A stretch of 64,000 bases of DNA from Labrys okinawensis (lineage in GTDB: Bacteria; Pseudomonadota; Alphaproteobacteria; Rhizobiales; Labraceae), in contig NZ_PUEJ01000007.1 in assembly GCF_002982075.1 (NCBI RefSeq), positions 124,001-188,000 of the forward strand, read 5' to 3'. Shown here piece by piece: positions 41,741 to 49,660 of the stretch (within the stretch, counting starts at the first letter, position 1; the number at the start of each line of letters is the position of its first letter). Under the pieces are notes generated by a model, which did not search any database, was not told the DNA's origin, and saw only the letters and a list, made by a program, of their open reading frames with translations. The position numbers and the translations under genes were made by a program.

Positions 41741-42709
41741 ATGACACCTCGGATACTGGTAACGCGGCGGTGGCCCGCCTCGGTCGAGCGGGTCCTGGCC
41801 GACAGGTTCGATACGACGTTCAACCAGGATGATACGCCGCTGGCCCCGTCACAGTTGAGCGACGCGTTCCGGCAATTCGATGCCGTGCTGCCGACGGTCA
41901 GCGATAAGCTGCCTGCCTCGGTTTTTCCCGACAAGGATGTGCGAACCAGGCTCCTGGCCAATTTCGGCGTCGGCTTCAGCCATATCGACATCGATGCGGC
42001 ACGCGCCCGCGGCATGACCGTGACCAATACCCCTGGTGTGCTCACCGACTGTACTGCCGATATCGCCCTCGCACTGCTGCTCGCGGCGGCGCGCCGGGCA
42101 GGGGAGGGAGAGCGTCAATTGCGCGCCGGCGCTTGGACGGGCTGGTGCCCTACCCATATGATCGGCTCCAAGGTGAGCGGCAAGACCATCGGTATCATCG
42201 GCATGGGCCGGATCGGCAAGGCAACGGCCAAGCGCGCTCATTTCGGCTTCGATATGAAGGTCGTCTTCTACAACCGCTCGAAAGTCGACGACGAGACGGT
42301 CAGAGCCATGGGGGCACGGCAGCTGGCAAGCGTCGAAGAGATGCTGGCCGAGGCGGATTTCGTCTCCCTGCATTGTCCGGGCGGCGCGGAGAACCGGCAC
42401 CTGATCAATGCGGCCCGGCTGCGGGCGATGAAACCGGGTGCCTTCCTGATCAACACAGCGCGTGGTGACGTGGTCGACCAGGAAGCGCTGATCGCCGCGC
42501 TCGAGAGCGGGCAGATCGCAGGCGCCGGCCTCGATGTTTATGATGGGGAACCGGCTGTGCCTGCCGCGCTCCTGCGTCTGGAGAATGTGGTCCTGCTGCC
42601 GCATCTCGGCAGCGCCACGGAAGAAACCCGCGTGGCCATGGGCATGCGGGCTGTCGACAACCTCACTGCCTTCTTCGAGGGGCGAGCAGTGCCCGACAAG
42701 GTGGCATGA
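41741..42709 (+). CDS. D-2-hydroxyacid dehydrogenase (hydroxypyruvate/glyoxylate reductase type)
   Basis: The 322-residue NAD(P)H-dependent dehydrogenase has the nucleotide-binding motif GIIGMGRIGKATAKRA (about 150-165). The catalytic set follows: NTARGDVVD (Arg), LDVYDGEPAVP (Glu) and LLPHLGSATEE (His). In context it most likely reduces hydroxypyruvate to glycerate, the step after SgaA; the sequence also fits a glyoxylate reductase. ATG 41741 begins MTPRILVTRRW. The 193-base gap from mtkB could hold a separate promoter. It looks like the GyaR-type branch, not the classical methylotroph HprA. Confidence 0.85.
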   Translation: MTPRILVTRRWPASVERVLADRFDTTFNQDDTPLAPSQLSDAFRQFDAVLPTVSDKLPASVFPDKDVRTRLLANFGVGFSHIDIDAARARGMTVTNTPGVLTDCTADIALALLLAAARRAGEGERQLRAGAWTGWCPTHMIGSKVSGKTIGIIGMGRIGKATAKRAHFGFDMKVVFYNRSKVDDETVRAMGARQLASVEEMLAEADFVSLHCPGGAENRHLINAARLRAMKPGAFLINTARGDVVDQEALIAALESGQIAGAGLDVYDGEPAVPAALLRLENVVLLPHLGSATEETRVAMGMRAVDNLTAFFEGRAVPDKVA

Positions 42710-43221
42710 AGCGTTTGGCGGACTGCCGGATCGCCAACTGCGATGCGGCTGACAACGTCCGAGAGTGACCGCCCAGCCTACTGAGCGCCGGGCGTTCTCA
42801 TGCCGGCGACCACGGCAAGGCGCGGCCGCAACCAGATCAATGTCTGCGGTTCCCCCGCTTCATATGTCATTTAATGCCCGTTCGGCCGTCCAGGTCCGCA
42901 TCCGATCACCGGCCCCCAAATATCCGTGCTTTGGCCGGGCAGGGCCGTTCCTGTGCAGCGGAGGTTCGGAGCGGGGTTTCGTCGCCTAAGGACAAACTAT
43001 GTTGCGATTTGCGGACAAAGATTGATTCACTGCGCAGGGGAGAAATGAAACGTGCTTGTCAGCGGCATATAGGCACTGGAATGAAAAAATGTTTCACGAT
43101 ATGAATATTGCGTGAGGCAGGCACTGAATTGTCGTCGCGGCTTGGAACGCCCCGAAACACAGAAGGCCCAAAACAGAAGACGTCGGATCAGGGGTGGCGC
43201 GCGCCGCAAATCGGGGGACAT
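42710..43221. other. Non-coding gap with a weak tRNA-tail-like segment
   Basis: No gene is supported in these 512 bases. Around 42880-42918 the text resembles the 3' end of a tRNA, but the T-stem does not pair and no 5' half is present. The right third, leading to the LuxR gene, is AT-richer and probably promoter DNA. Confidence 0.4.
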
Positions 43222-43914
43222 ATGAACGCCGAGGGGAAAAGCCAGCGTCAGGGCATCGAGGTCGATAGGATGCGGGGAGCTCCGGAAGGCCGGTTCAGGG
43301 TGCTGATCGCCGAGCGCAACCCGCTGGTGGTGGCGGCCCTCGGCGAGATGATCAAGAATGACGCCCGCTTCGAGCTGGTCGCCAGTGTGCAGTCCGGCGA
43401 GGCTTTCCTGACGGCGGTAGCCGAGCCGAACTTCGACCTGGCCGTTCTGGGCTGGAAACTCTCCGACATGAACGGCGCCGAAGTGTTGGAGGAACTGCGC
43501 CAGCGCAGCCTGCACGCACGCATCGTCATCTTCTCGAACGATCATGACATTGCCATTCTCAAGCAATGCGTGCGCCTGGGCGTTCAAGGCTATTGCTATC
43601 AGTTCGACGATCCCGCCATCCTGTTCGACACGCTGGTGGCGGTCGCCCATGGCCGGATCTGCATCCCCTATCTGGACGTGTCCAAGATCAACGACACGCC
43701 GCTGTCACGCCTCACCACCCGCGAGCGTGAATTGCTTGCCGTGCTCGCGGATGGCTGGACCAATCTGCAGATCGCCGCCCGCACCGGAATCTCGGAAAAC
43801 ACGGTCAAATATCACCTCAAGAATCTCTACGACAAGCTGGAGGTGCGCAACCGGGCGATGGCGGTTGCCCTCTACGCTACCGAAAAGAGCCGGGGCCCTC
43901 AGGCCAATTCCTGA
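43222..43914 (+). CDS. LuxR/NarL-type regulator with a degenerate receiver domain
   Basis: The 230-residue protein has a receiver-like domain (about 25-145) and a LuxR helix-turn-helix at 162-220 (LSRLTTRERELLAVLADGWTNLQIAARTGIS, ENTVKYHLKNLYDKL). The phosphorylated Asp is replaced by Gly77 in FDLAVLGWKLSDMNG. The acidic pair near the N-terminus is reduced to AERNP, and the conserved Lys is Gln127 (GYCYQ), so phosphorylation is very unlikely. I chose ATG 43222. With the gene at 35570 this makes two receiver-degenerate LuxR proteins in 9 kb, but their linkers differ. Confidence 0.85.
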   Translation: MNAEGKSQRQGIEVDRMRGAPEGRFRVLIAERNPLVVAALGEMIKNDARFELVASVQSGEAFLTAVAEPNFDLAVLGWKLSDMNGAEVLEELRQRSLHARIVIFSNDHDIAILKQCVRLGVQGYCYQFDDPAILFDTLVAVAHGRICIPYLDVSKINDTPLSRLTTRERELLAVLADGWTNLQIAARTGISENTVKYHLKNLYDKLEVRNRAMAVALYATEKSRGPQANS

Positions 43915-44025
43915 CACGGGGCGGAAGTTTTGGGCCCACAGGCGCGCCTGCGATTGCCAAGTCTGCAGTCATCGGCCTGTCATGAGGAGAGGGCAGAAGG
44001 CCGCGCGTGTGAGGAGAGTAACGCG

Positions 44026-44160
44026 ATGACCATCGAACTTTGGCCCTTTCTGGTTCTACCCCTTGCCGGGCTCGTGGCGGGGGCGGGCATCGTTCGCTTC
44101 GTCATCGGACCGGACTGGATGGAATGCCTGCGCCAGTGTCGCGAGCTTCAGCGCCGCTAA
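44026..44160 (+). CDS. Small single-pass membrane protein, 44 residues
   Basis: The product MTIELWPFLVLPLAGLVAGA continues with IVRFVIGPDWMECLRQCRELQRR. That gives one hydrophobic helix of about 20 residues and a short basic tail with two cysteines. GAGGAGAG ends nine bases before ATG 44026, a good ribosome site. It lies 111 bases downstream of the LuxR-type gene on the same strand and may be its companion. No family was recognised. Confidence 0.5.
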   Translation: MTIELWPFLVLPLAGLVAGAGIVRFVIGPDWMECLRQCRELQRR

Positions 44161-44331
44161 AGCGGTTTCCAGAAAGGCTGAGAGGCTTTTCGTTTAGAAA
44201 ACGCCTCGACTGCGGGCGCCAAACGACTGCACGGAGCGATCATCGAAAGCCCTTCCGGGGTCTCCTTCACCTGCTGAAGGCGCTTGGGAGCGGTGCATTC
44301 GGGCAAAGCCCCGATGCAGGACCGGCAAGCG

Positions 44332-45735
44332 TCAGTTGCCGGCGGGATCCACCACCGATGGCGGTCCGAAGGCGGCTTCGATGACTGCGCCTGCCGCAAG
44401 GCACAGGTCTTCGCGAAAGCGCGGCGCAAGCAATTGAACCCCAGTCGGGCTTCGCCCGGTCAATCCGGTAAAGACCGAGAGCCCGGGCAAACCGAGGAAC
44501 GGCACCCCGATCTGCGGGATCTGAGCCTCCCAGACCCGTTCGAATGCCGCCTGACCCTCGAGGTCCAGATCGTCCTCGAACGGCAGATCGGCCGACACCG
44601 GCAGCAATACCACCGGATAGGTCTCCATGAAGAGCTGCCATTGCCGGATCAGGGTGGCACGCCGGGTCAGCGCCTGGGAATAGGAGGCGGGGGTGGTGGA
44701 GCGGCCAAGCGCCTGGTGGCCCCGTAAAACGGCGAGCGCGCCCGGATCGCCTTCCTTCTCGGCGGCGGCAAGCTTGGCCTCGTAGCCCTCGCCGATCCAG
44801 AGCCGGGTCTGCAGTTCGGCCGCTTCGCGTAGCGGCGGCAGATCCCCGACCTCCTCGACGATCCAGCCGGCGGCCTCCAGATGCCGGGCGGCATCGCGCA
44901 ATTTGGCGCGGATCGGCTCGCAGGTGCCGATCTTGCCCGGATCGAGGCAAAGAGCGGCCCGCCTTGCAACTTCCGGCCCCGTCAGCGGCGCCGGCGTCCA
45001 CCACGGATCGCGCGCGTCCCGGCGCGACAGCGCCTTTAGCGCGACCCTGAGATCGTCGATCGAGCGGGCCAAGGGCCCGGATACCGCCGTGATCTGGCCG
45101 ACAATATCCCGCTCGGGAGACGAGGCGTTATAGGCCGCCACCCGCCCGGGGGAGGGGCGCAGTCCGTGGATGCCGCAGGCATAGGCGGGATAGCGGATCG
45201 AGCCGGCGATATCCGTGCCATGCGCGAGAGAACCGATGCCGCTCGCGACCGCCGCGGCCGCGCCGCCTGACGATCCGCCCGGCGTCAGCCTGGGGTCATG
45301 GGGGTTCTTCGTATGGCCGTGCAGGCGATTGTTGGTGAACCAGCGATAGGAAAAAGCAGGCGTGTTGGTCCGGCCCAGCAGCATCGCCCCGGCCTCGAGC
45401 AAGCTGTCGACGACGGGGCTATTGTCCGCCGCCAGCAGATCCTTCTGCAATGTCACGCCGTTGGTGGTGGCATATCCCCTCTGGTCCACATTGACCTTGA
45501 CGGTAACGGGGACCCCGGCGAGCGTTCCGGCTTCTTCCCCGTGGGCAATGGCCGCGTCGATCCGGCCCGCCTGCGCCAGGACGTCCTCAGGCCGTATGTC
45601 GACCACGGCATTGATCGATGGATTGACGGCAGATAGCCTCTCGAGTGCGGCTGTTGCCACATCATGTGCAGATACCTGCCTGGATTTGACGAGAGCGGCG
45701 ATTTTCGTCGCGTCCAAGCGCCAGAGTTCGTTCAT
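44332..45735 (-). CDS. Amidase (amidase-signature family)
   Basis: The 467-residue hydrolase has the Ser-cisSer-Lys triad: the Lys in VTVKVNVDQRG (about 90), the cis-Ser in TPGGSSGGAAAAVASG and the nucleophile Ser in GTDIAGSIRYPA. It would hydrolyse an amide to acid and ammonia. I start it at ATG 45735 (MNELWRLDATKIAALVKSRQVS); the open frame upstream to 45951 has no family match. It is divergent from the chorismate mutase gene. The substrate cannot be deduced. Confidence 0.88.
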   Translation of the reverse strand: MNELWRLDATKIAALVKSRQVSAHDVATAALERLSAVNPSINAVVDIRPEDVLAQAGRIDAAIAHGEEAGTLAGVPVTVKVNVDQRGYATTNGVTLQKDLLAADNSPVVDSLLEAGAMLLGRTNTPAFSYRWFTNNRLHGHTKNPHDPRLTPGGSSGGAAAAVASGIGSLAHGTDIAGSIRYPAYACGIHGLRPSPGRVAAYNASSPERDIVGQITAVSGPLARSIDDLRVALKALSRRDARDPWWTPAPLTGPEVARRAALCLDPGKIGTCEPIRAKLRDAARHLEAAGWIVEEVGDLPPLREAAELQTRLWIGEGYEAKLAAAEKEGDPGALAVLRGHQALGRSTTPASYSQALTRRATLIRQWQLFMETYPVVLLPVSADLPFEDDLDLEGQAAFERVWEAQIPQIGVPFLGLPGLSVFTGLTGRSPTGVQLLAPRFREDLCLAAGAVIEAAFGPPSVVDPAGN

Positions 45736-45916
45736 CGCGGTTTTCCGATTCCCTCGATCATGGCATGAAAGTACAAATAGTGTCGGCTCGATACCCTTGG
45801 AGCAAGAAGGATCACGGCATCTCGCTTCGATGGAGGGCGAATTCGCTTTCACGATCGTGGAATAGGCCGCAGCATAATTCGGATGATCGGTTTCAATCAC
45901 CAATGAGGATCTTGGG

Positions 45917-46486
45917 TTGAACATGTCGCGTATCGGATTGAAACAGGCCATGGCGTGGCTGTTGCCTTTGCTGTTTGTGAGCCTGATCCTGGCAGCGCAG
46001 ACGAGCTCTTTTGCCGCAGGGATTACTCCCTTGGCGGAAAAGGTCAGCCATCGTCTGTCCTACATGAAGGATGTCGCGGGGTATAAGGCGCAGAATCACC
46101 TGCCGATAGAAGATCCGGTTCAGGAAGCCAAGGTTCTGGACAGCGCCAAGTCAGAGGCCGAGAAACTGGGGCTGGACCCCACCACGGTGGAGCCCTTCAT
46201 CATCGCCCAGATCAAGGCTGCGAAGGCCGTCGAATATCGCTATCTCGCCGATTGGCTTGCGCAGCCGGAGACAGGGTGGCAGCCGCGCCCGCTCGACAAG
46301 GTGAGGCAGGACATCGCGCGGTTGAGCAAGGAGATTCTGGAGCAACTCGCGCGGGACCTCAAGAGCGGACGGTTCACCTCGGATGAGCGCTCCAGCTTCT
46401 TCAAGGTGGTTCACGAGCCCAATCTGAAGGAATCGGACAAGCAGCAATTGTTCAGTGCCTTGCTGGCGATAAGGCTGGCGAAGTAG
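45917..46486 (+). CDS. Secreted AroQ-gamma-type chorismate mutase
   Basis: The 189-residue precursor has a signal peptide (basic MSRIGLK, hydrophobic LLPLLFVSLILAA, cleavage near SSFAA/G). The AroQ-gamma core follows: LAEKVSHRLSYMKDVAGYKAQNHLPIEDP (Arg and Lys of the active site), then PFIIAQIKAAKAVEYRYLADWL. These periplasmic or secreted enzymes convert chorismate to prephenate outside the cytoplasm. Their purpose is not understood in most bacteria; in some pathogens they are secreted. No other shikimate gene is near. ATG 45917 or 45923 could be the start. Confidence 0.87.
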   Translation: MNMSRIGLKQAMAWLLPLLFVSLILAAQTSSFAAGITPLAEKVSHRLSYMKDVAGYKAQNHLPIEDPVQEAKVLDSAKSEAEKLGLDPTTVEPFIIAQIKAAKAVEYRYLADWLAQPETGWQPRPLDKVRQDIARLSKEILEQLARDLKSGRFTSDERSSFFKVVHEPNLKESDKQQLFSALLAIRLAK

Positions 46487-46568
46487 GGCCTAAGGGGCTG
46501 CGCGTAGCGGGTCCTCGGATCATGGCAGGATGGGTTGCACCGGCCGAGAGGAGGTGTTGCTACCTCCG

Positions 46569-47003
46569 TCATAGCGCGGAGCTGGCGGCTCGCCCGGCTT
46601 CCCGTCCAGTCGCGATCAGCCGCGCGGCGAGGGCCGTGGCTTCCTCGGAAGAGGCGGCGATTTCCATGGCGATCCCGAAGGCCTTGGTGGCCATCGCGGT
46701 CTGGGCTCGAAGCGCTACGCGCTTCAGGCGATCGGGCTCGATGGCGATCAGGGACAGGCAGAGCCTGCCGAGAACCTGCTTGTTCGCCTTGAGCCAGATA
46801 CCCCTGCGCTTGCGATCCTCATGAGTTTCTTCCGCATGGCCGGCGGGAAAGACCACGACGAAGGGCTGGTCTTGCGCAAGGAGTGCCTCCATCTCGCGCA
46901 TCCAGCGCCCGGCATAGCCCGGGACGATGGCCTCGGGCCGGGACCGAATGATCGGAAAGCCGGAAACGTCGTGGACGATGAAGGCTTGGTGGTCGAATGG
47001 CAT
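46569..47003 (-). CDS. Hypothetical protein downstream of the FAD monooxygenase
   Basis: The 144-residue protein begins MPFDHQAFIVHDVSGFPIIRSRPEAIVPGYAGRWMREMEALL. It has a helical C-terminus rich in Ala and Glu, no signal and no membrane segment. The pattern (short strand, long helix, FVVVFPAG strand, helices) could be a STAS-like alpha/beta fold, but I cannot assign it. It is 20 bases after the monooxygenase stop on the same strand, so the two are co-transcribed. Confidence 0.65.
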   Translation of the reverse strand: MPFDHQAFIVHDVSGFPIIRSRPEAIVPGYAGRWMREMEALLAQDQPFVVVFPAGHAEETHEDRKRRGIWLKANKQVLGRLCLSLIAIEPDRLKRVALRAQTAMATKAFGIAMEIAASSEEATALAARLIATGREAGRAASSAL

Positions 47004-47023
47004 AGGCGATCCTCGGTTCGTAG

Positions 47024-48217
47024 TCAGATGGCGGCGCCTTCGCCGAAAAGGCGGTGTGCACCCTGCAGGGAGGCCGCGATCGCCCTATTGGCCCGCCGGC
47101 GCAGATCGTCTTCATAGGCGGCAATCGCTGTCGCAAGTGTCGACTTGCCGATAGCGGCCATGCTCAGCCAGGTGGCGAGATGCGCCGCATCATCGAGCGC
47201 CGTGTTGGCACCGACGCCACCGGCCGGGCTCATCGCGTGGATCGCGTCTCCCAGCATGGTCACGCAGCTTGGCGTCCACGCAGGCAGGGCGTCGGCACTG
47301 CGTATCGCGAGCGCAGCGATGGTCGATCGGTCAGCCTCGGCAAACAGGGCACGCAAGCCACCGGTCCAAGAACGGGCGAGGTACTGGACCCGAGCCGCCA
47401 GTGCCTCCCCATCCGCCTCGCGCAAGGCCGCCTCGTCCAGTCCCAGGCTCGTCCGCCGGCCAATGACGGCCCAGTAGAGATAATCCGCGATAGGCGTGAG
47501 CCCCGCCGCAGCCAGCGGGAAGCGAAAGGTCATGGCATCGACGATCACCGCGAAGTCATCGGCGAAGATCACCGACGTACCGTCCAAGAGCGTGTCGGCA
47601 ACCTGACCGTCGGAGGGGGGAAGGGATTTGCCGTAGATGCAAACGGCACCGGTCTCCTTCGGTGCCAGCAGCGGCAAGCACTGGCGACGTACGGTGGAAT
47701 TCACGCCGTCGGCGGCGACGAGGATGTCGGCTTCGCACGCCGTGCCATCTTCGAATCCTATTGTAACCACGCCCTCATTTCGTGCGTCGAAGCGGCGAAA
47801 GGCCTTGCCGAAGTGGACGCGGTCCTCGATGCCGCACAGGAGAATTTCCCGAAGGGTGAGACGGTTGGCGCTGAGATCGCCATCGCCTGATGGGTCTGCG
47901 CCCACCGCCGAGGGGCGCCAGTTGCCAGAAGGTCGACCTTCGACCCGCCCGAGTTGGGTATCGAGAAAACGTCCATCCGAGTGGGAGACGGCACAGGTCT
48001 GGCGAAAAAGCTGGTTCAATTCGGGTGTCAGGCAGGCTGCCAGCGCCTGCTGGCCCGTCGCGTCGATTCTGATCCTGTAGCCCTGCGTCCTGCTGTCCGC
48101 CGCCTCGTCCCTTTCATAGACATCAAACGAGATGCCCTGTTGTCTCAGTCCCTGGGCTAGGCAGAGGCCGCCCAGCCCTGCACCGATGATAACGACATGA
48201 AGGGGCTGACGGGTCAT
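47024..48217 (-). CDS. FAD-dependent aromatic-ring-hydroxylase-type monooxygenase
   Basis: The 397-residue flavoprotein has the Rossmann GIGxxG-like motif VVIIGAGLGGLCLAQGL (about 8-24), a DG motif region ADILVAADGVNSTVRR and the GD motif CVTMLGDAIHAMSPAGGVGANTALDDA. This is the single-component PHBH/UbiH group using NAD(P)H. I chose ATG 48217 (MTRQPLHVV) over ATG 48253. It is divergent from an AraC-type regulator and followed by a small gene. The substrate may be an aromatic or a tetracycline-like polyketide; the sequence does not decide. Confidence 0.85.
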   Translation of the reverse strand: MTRQPLHVVIIGAGLGGLCLAQGLRQQGISFDVYERDEAADSRTQGYRIRIDATGQQALAACLTPELNQLFRQTCAVSHSDGRFLDTQLGRVEGRPSGNWRPSAVGADPSGDGDLSANRLTLREILLCGIEDRVHFGKAFRRFDARNEGVVTIGFEDGTACEADILVAADGVNSTVRRQCLPLLAPKETGAVCIYGKSLPPSDGQVADTLLDGTSVIFADDFAVIVDAMTFRFPLAAAGLTPIADYLYWAVIGRRTSLGLDEAALREADGEALAARVQYLARSWTGGLRALFAEADRSTIAALAIRSADALPAWTPSCVTMLGDAIHAMSPAGGVGANTALDDAAHLATWLSMAAIGKSTLATAIAAYEDDLRRRANRAIAASLQGAHRLFGEGAAI

Positions 48218-48404
48218 GCAAAGCCTGTTCCGAGGCAGGGCGCCCGCGACCATGACCGCGTACCTGCCCTCATTCCTGTTTCGATGCGTCTTTGCGGTTC
48301 ATGGCGATTTCGCTCGGCCGGAAGACGCTCCTGCGTGAAGGTGACCAAGGCTAGAGCGGCGCGTGAAATCCTGATAACGACATCTGGCCAAACAATAGTG
48401 AGAA

Positions 48405-49241
48405 GTGGCCAAGATGGTGCCTGATCTTCAGGGCATGGACTTCATAGAGCGGTCGGACGGGCCGCCGCTGGTTGCGATATGGGGTGGCGAGGAGCCGGAA
48501 AGCCGATATCGTCTGGGTACCCGTGAATATGATTGGCACAGCCACGTGCGCGGCCAGGTCTTTTGCGTCGAGAGTGGGCTCGTCCATGTCCGCACGTCGC
48601 ACGGGTCATGGCTGCTGCCGCCTCATCGTGCCGGGTGGATACCGCCGGGGGAGCATCATTGGGCCAGTGTCAGCGGTGCCACCAGCGGTTGGAGCGTCGT
48701 CGTGGCCCCTGAGGAGGCCCGGCAATTGCCGGGTCTACCCTGCGTCTTCGGCATCAGCGAGTTGATGCGAGCGCTGGTTCGGCGCGCTGTTTCCTGGACG
48801 ATGCAGCCATCGCTGTTCCCGGAGCAGCAGCGCATCATGCAGGTTCTGCTCGATGAGATTGCACGCGCGCCGCACGAGCCGCTCCATCTGCCCATGCCAT
48901 CCGACCCGCGGCTGGCGCGTATCGCTCGGGCTGTCCTGAGTGAGCCGGGCAGCACCCGCACATTGGAGCAATGGGCGTCGTTGGGGGCGGTCTCTGCGCG
49001 GACGCTGCGCCGGCTGATGCAGGCCGAAACCGGCCTCAGTTTCGCAGCGTGGCGCCAGCAGGTCCGACTGACCCATGCCCTCGAAATGCTTGCTGGCGGG
49101 GAGCCGGTCGCCGCTATCGCTGACGCGCTGAACTATGCCTCTCCCAGCAATTTCATTGCGATGTTCCGGCGTGCCTTCGGCGAATCGCCGGCGCGCTATT
49201 TCTCGGGACGCGGACCGCGGGATTTCGAGAAGAGCGGCTAG
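48405..49241 (+). CDS. AraC-family transcriptional regulator with cupin N-terminus
   Basis: The 278-residue regulator has a cupin-like sensor (about 30-110: YDWHSHVRGQVFCVESG, WLLPPHRAGWIPPGEHHW). The AraC double helix-turn-helix occupies about 165-265 (TLEQWASLGAVSARTLRRLMQAETGLSFAAWRQQVRLTHAL, then FIAMFRRAFGESPARYF). It is divergent from the FAD monooxygenase across 187 bases and is its probable regulator. ATG 48405 or 48414 could be used. Confidence 0.88.
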   Translation: MAKMVPDLQGMDFIERSDGPPLVAIWGGEEPESRYRLGTREYDWHSHVRGQVFCVESGLVHVRTSHGSWLLPPHRAGWIPPGEHHWASVSGATSGWSVVVAPEEARQLPGLPCVFGISELMRALVRRAVSWTMQPSLFPEQQRIMQVLLDEIARAPHEPLHLPMPSDPRLARIARAVLSEPGSTRTLEQWASLGAVSARTLRRLMQAETGLSFAAWRQQVRLTHALEMLAGGEPVAAIADALNYASPSNFIAMFRRAFGESPARYFSGRGPRDFEKSG

Positions 49242-49348
49242 GACATTTCAAGAAAGGCGGATGGAATGTGCGATCGAGAAAACGTGCCGGCACGGCCTCA
49301 GGAAGCCGTACCGGGCGATTTTAGCTCTCCGACGGAAGCGACCGGGTT

Positions 49349-49558
49349 TCAGGCCGGCTGGCGCCAATGGCGGTCCGACTGCCACCTCGGCTTGAAGTGC
49401 TGACACCAATTGCCGGCACTTGGCGTCCAGTGCTTGGGCAGGCGACCGGCGCGGGCGCAATCGGTGGCGCTGTAGGGAATGCCGCGTTCCGTCGCGCAGG
49501 CACTCAGTCCGATTGCCAGGCTGGCGGCCATCGTGGCCAGAATCAGTTTCGCGCGCAT
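49349..49558 (-). CDS. Small predicted lipoprotein, 69 residues
   Basis: The N-terminus MRAKLILATMAASLAIGLSAC is a type II signal with the lipobox LSAC, so Cys21 would be lipidated. The mature part (about 48 residues, rich in Trp, Arg and His, with two further Cys) has no recognised domain. Small lipoproteins of this kind are common in Hyphomicrobiales. It stands alone between the AraC regulator and the sulfotransferase gene. Confidence 0.65.
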   Translation of the reverse strand: MRAKLILATMAASLAIGLSACATERGIPYSATDCARAGRLPKHWTPSAGNWCQHFKPRWQSDRHWRQPA

Positions 49559-49660
49559 GGACAGTCCCTCACTTTCACGACGTGCCGGTGAACCTGAACT
49601 GGACGCCCGGGGCCGTCAAGTCGGTCGGCGCCAACAGCGTGGCCGCCGCTCATGATTGGC

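Noticed and set aside
39385..42045. An 886-codon minus-strand open frame across mtkA and mtkB
   Set aside because: It is antisense to two well-recognised genes and shows the typical low-complexity shadow composition.
42880..42918. A tRNA 3'-end-like segment that might mark an integration site
   Set aside because: Only a T-loop-like stretch and a CCCCCA end resemble a tRNA. The T-stem does not pair, no 5' half is present, and no integrase is nearby.
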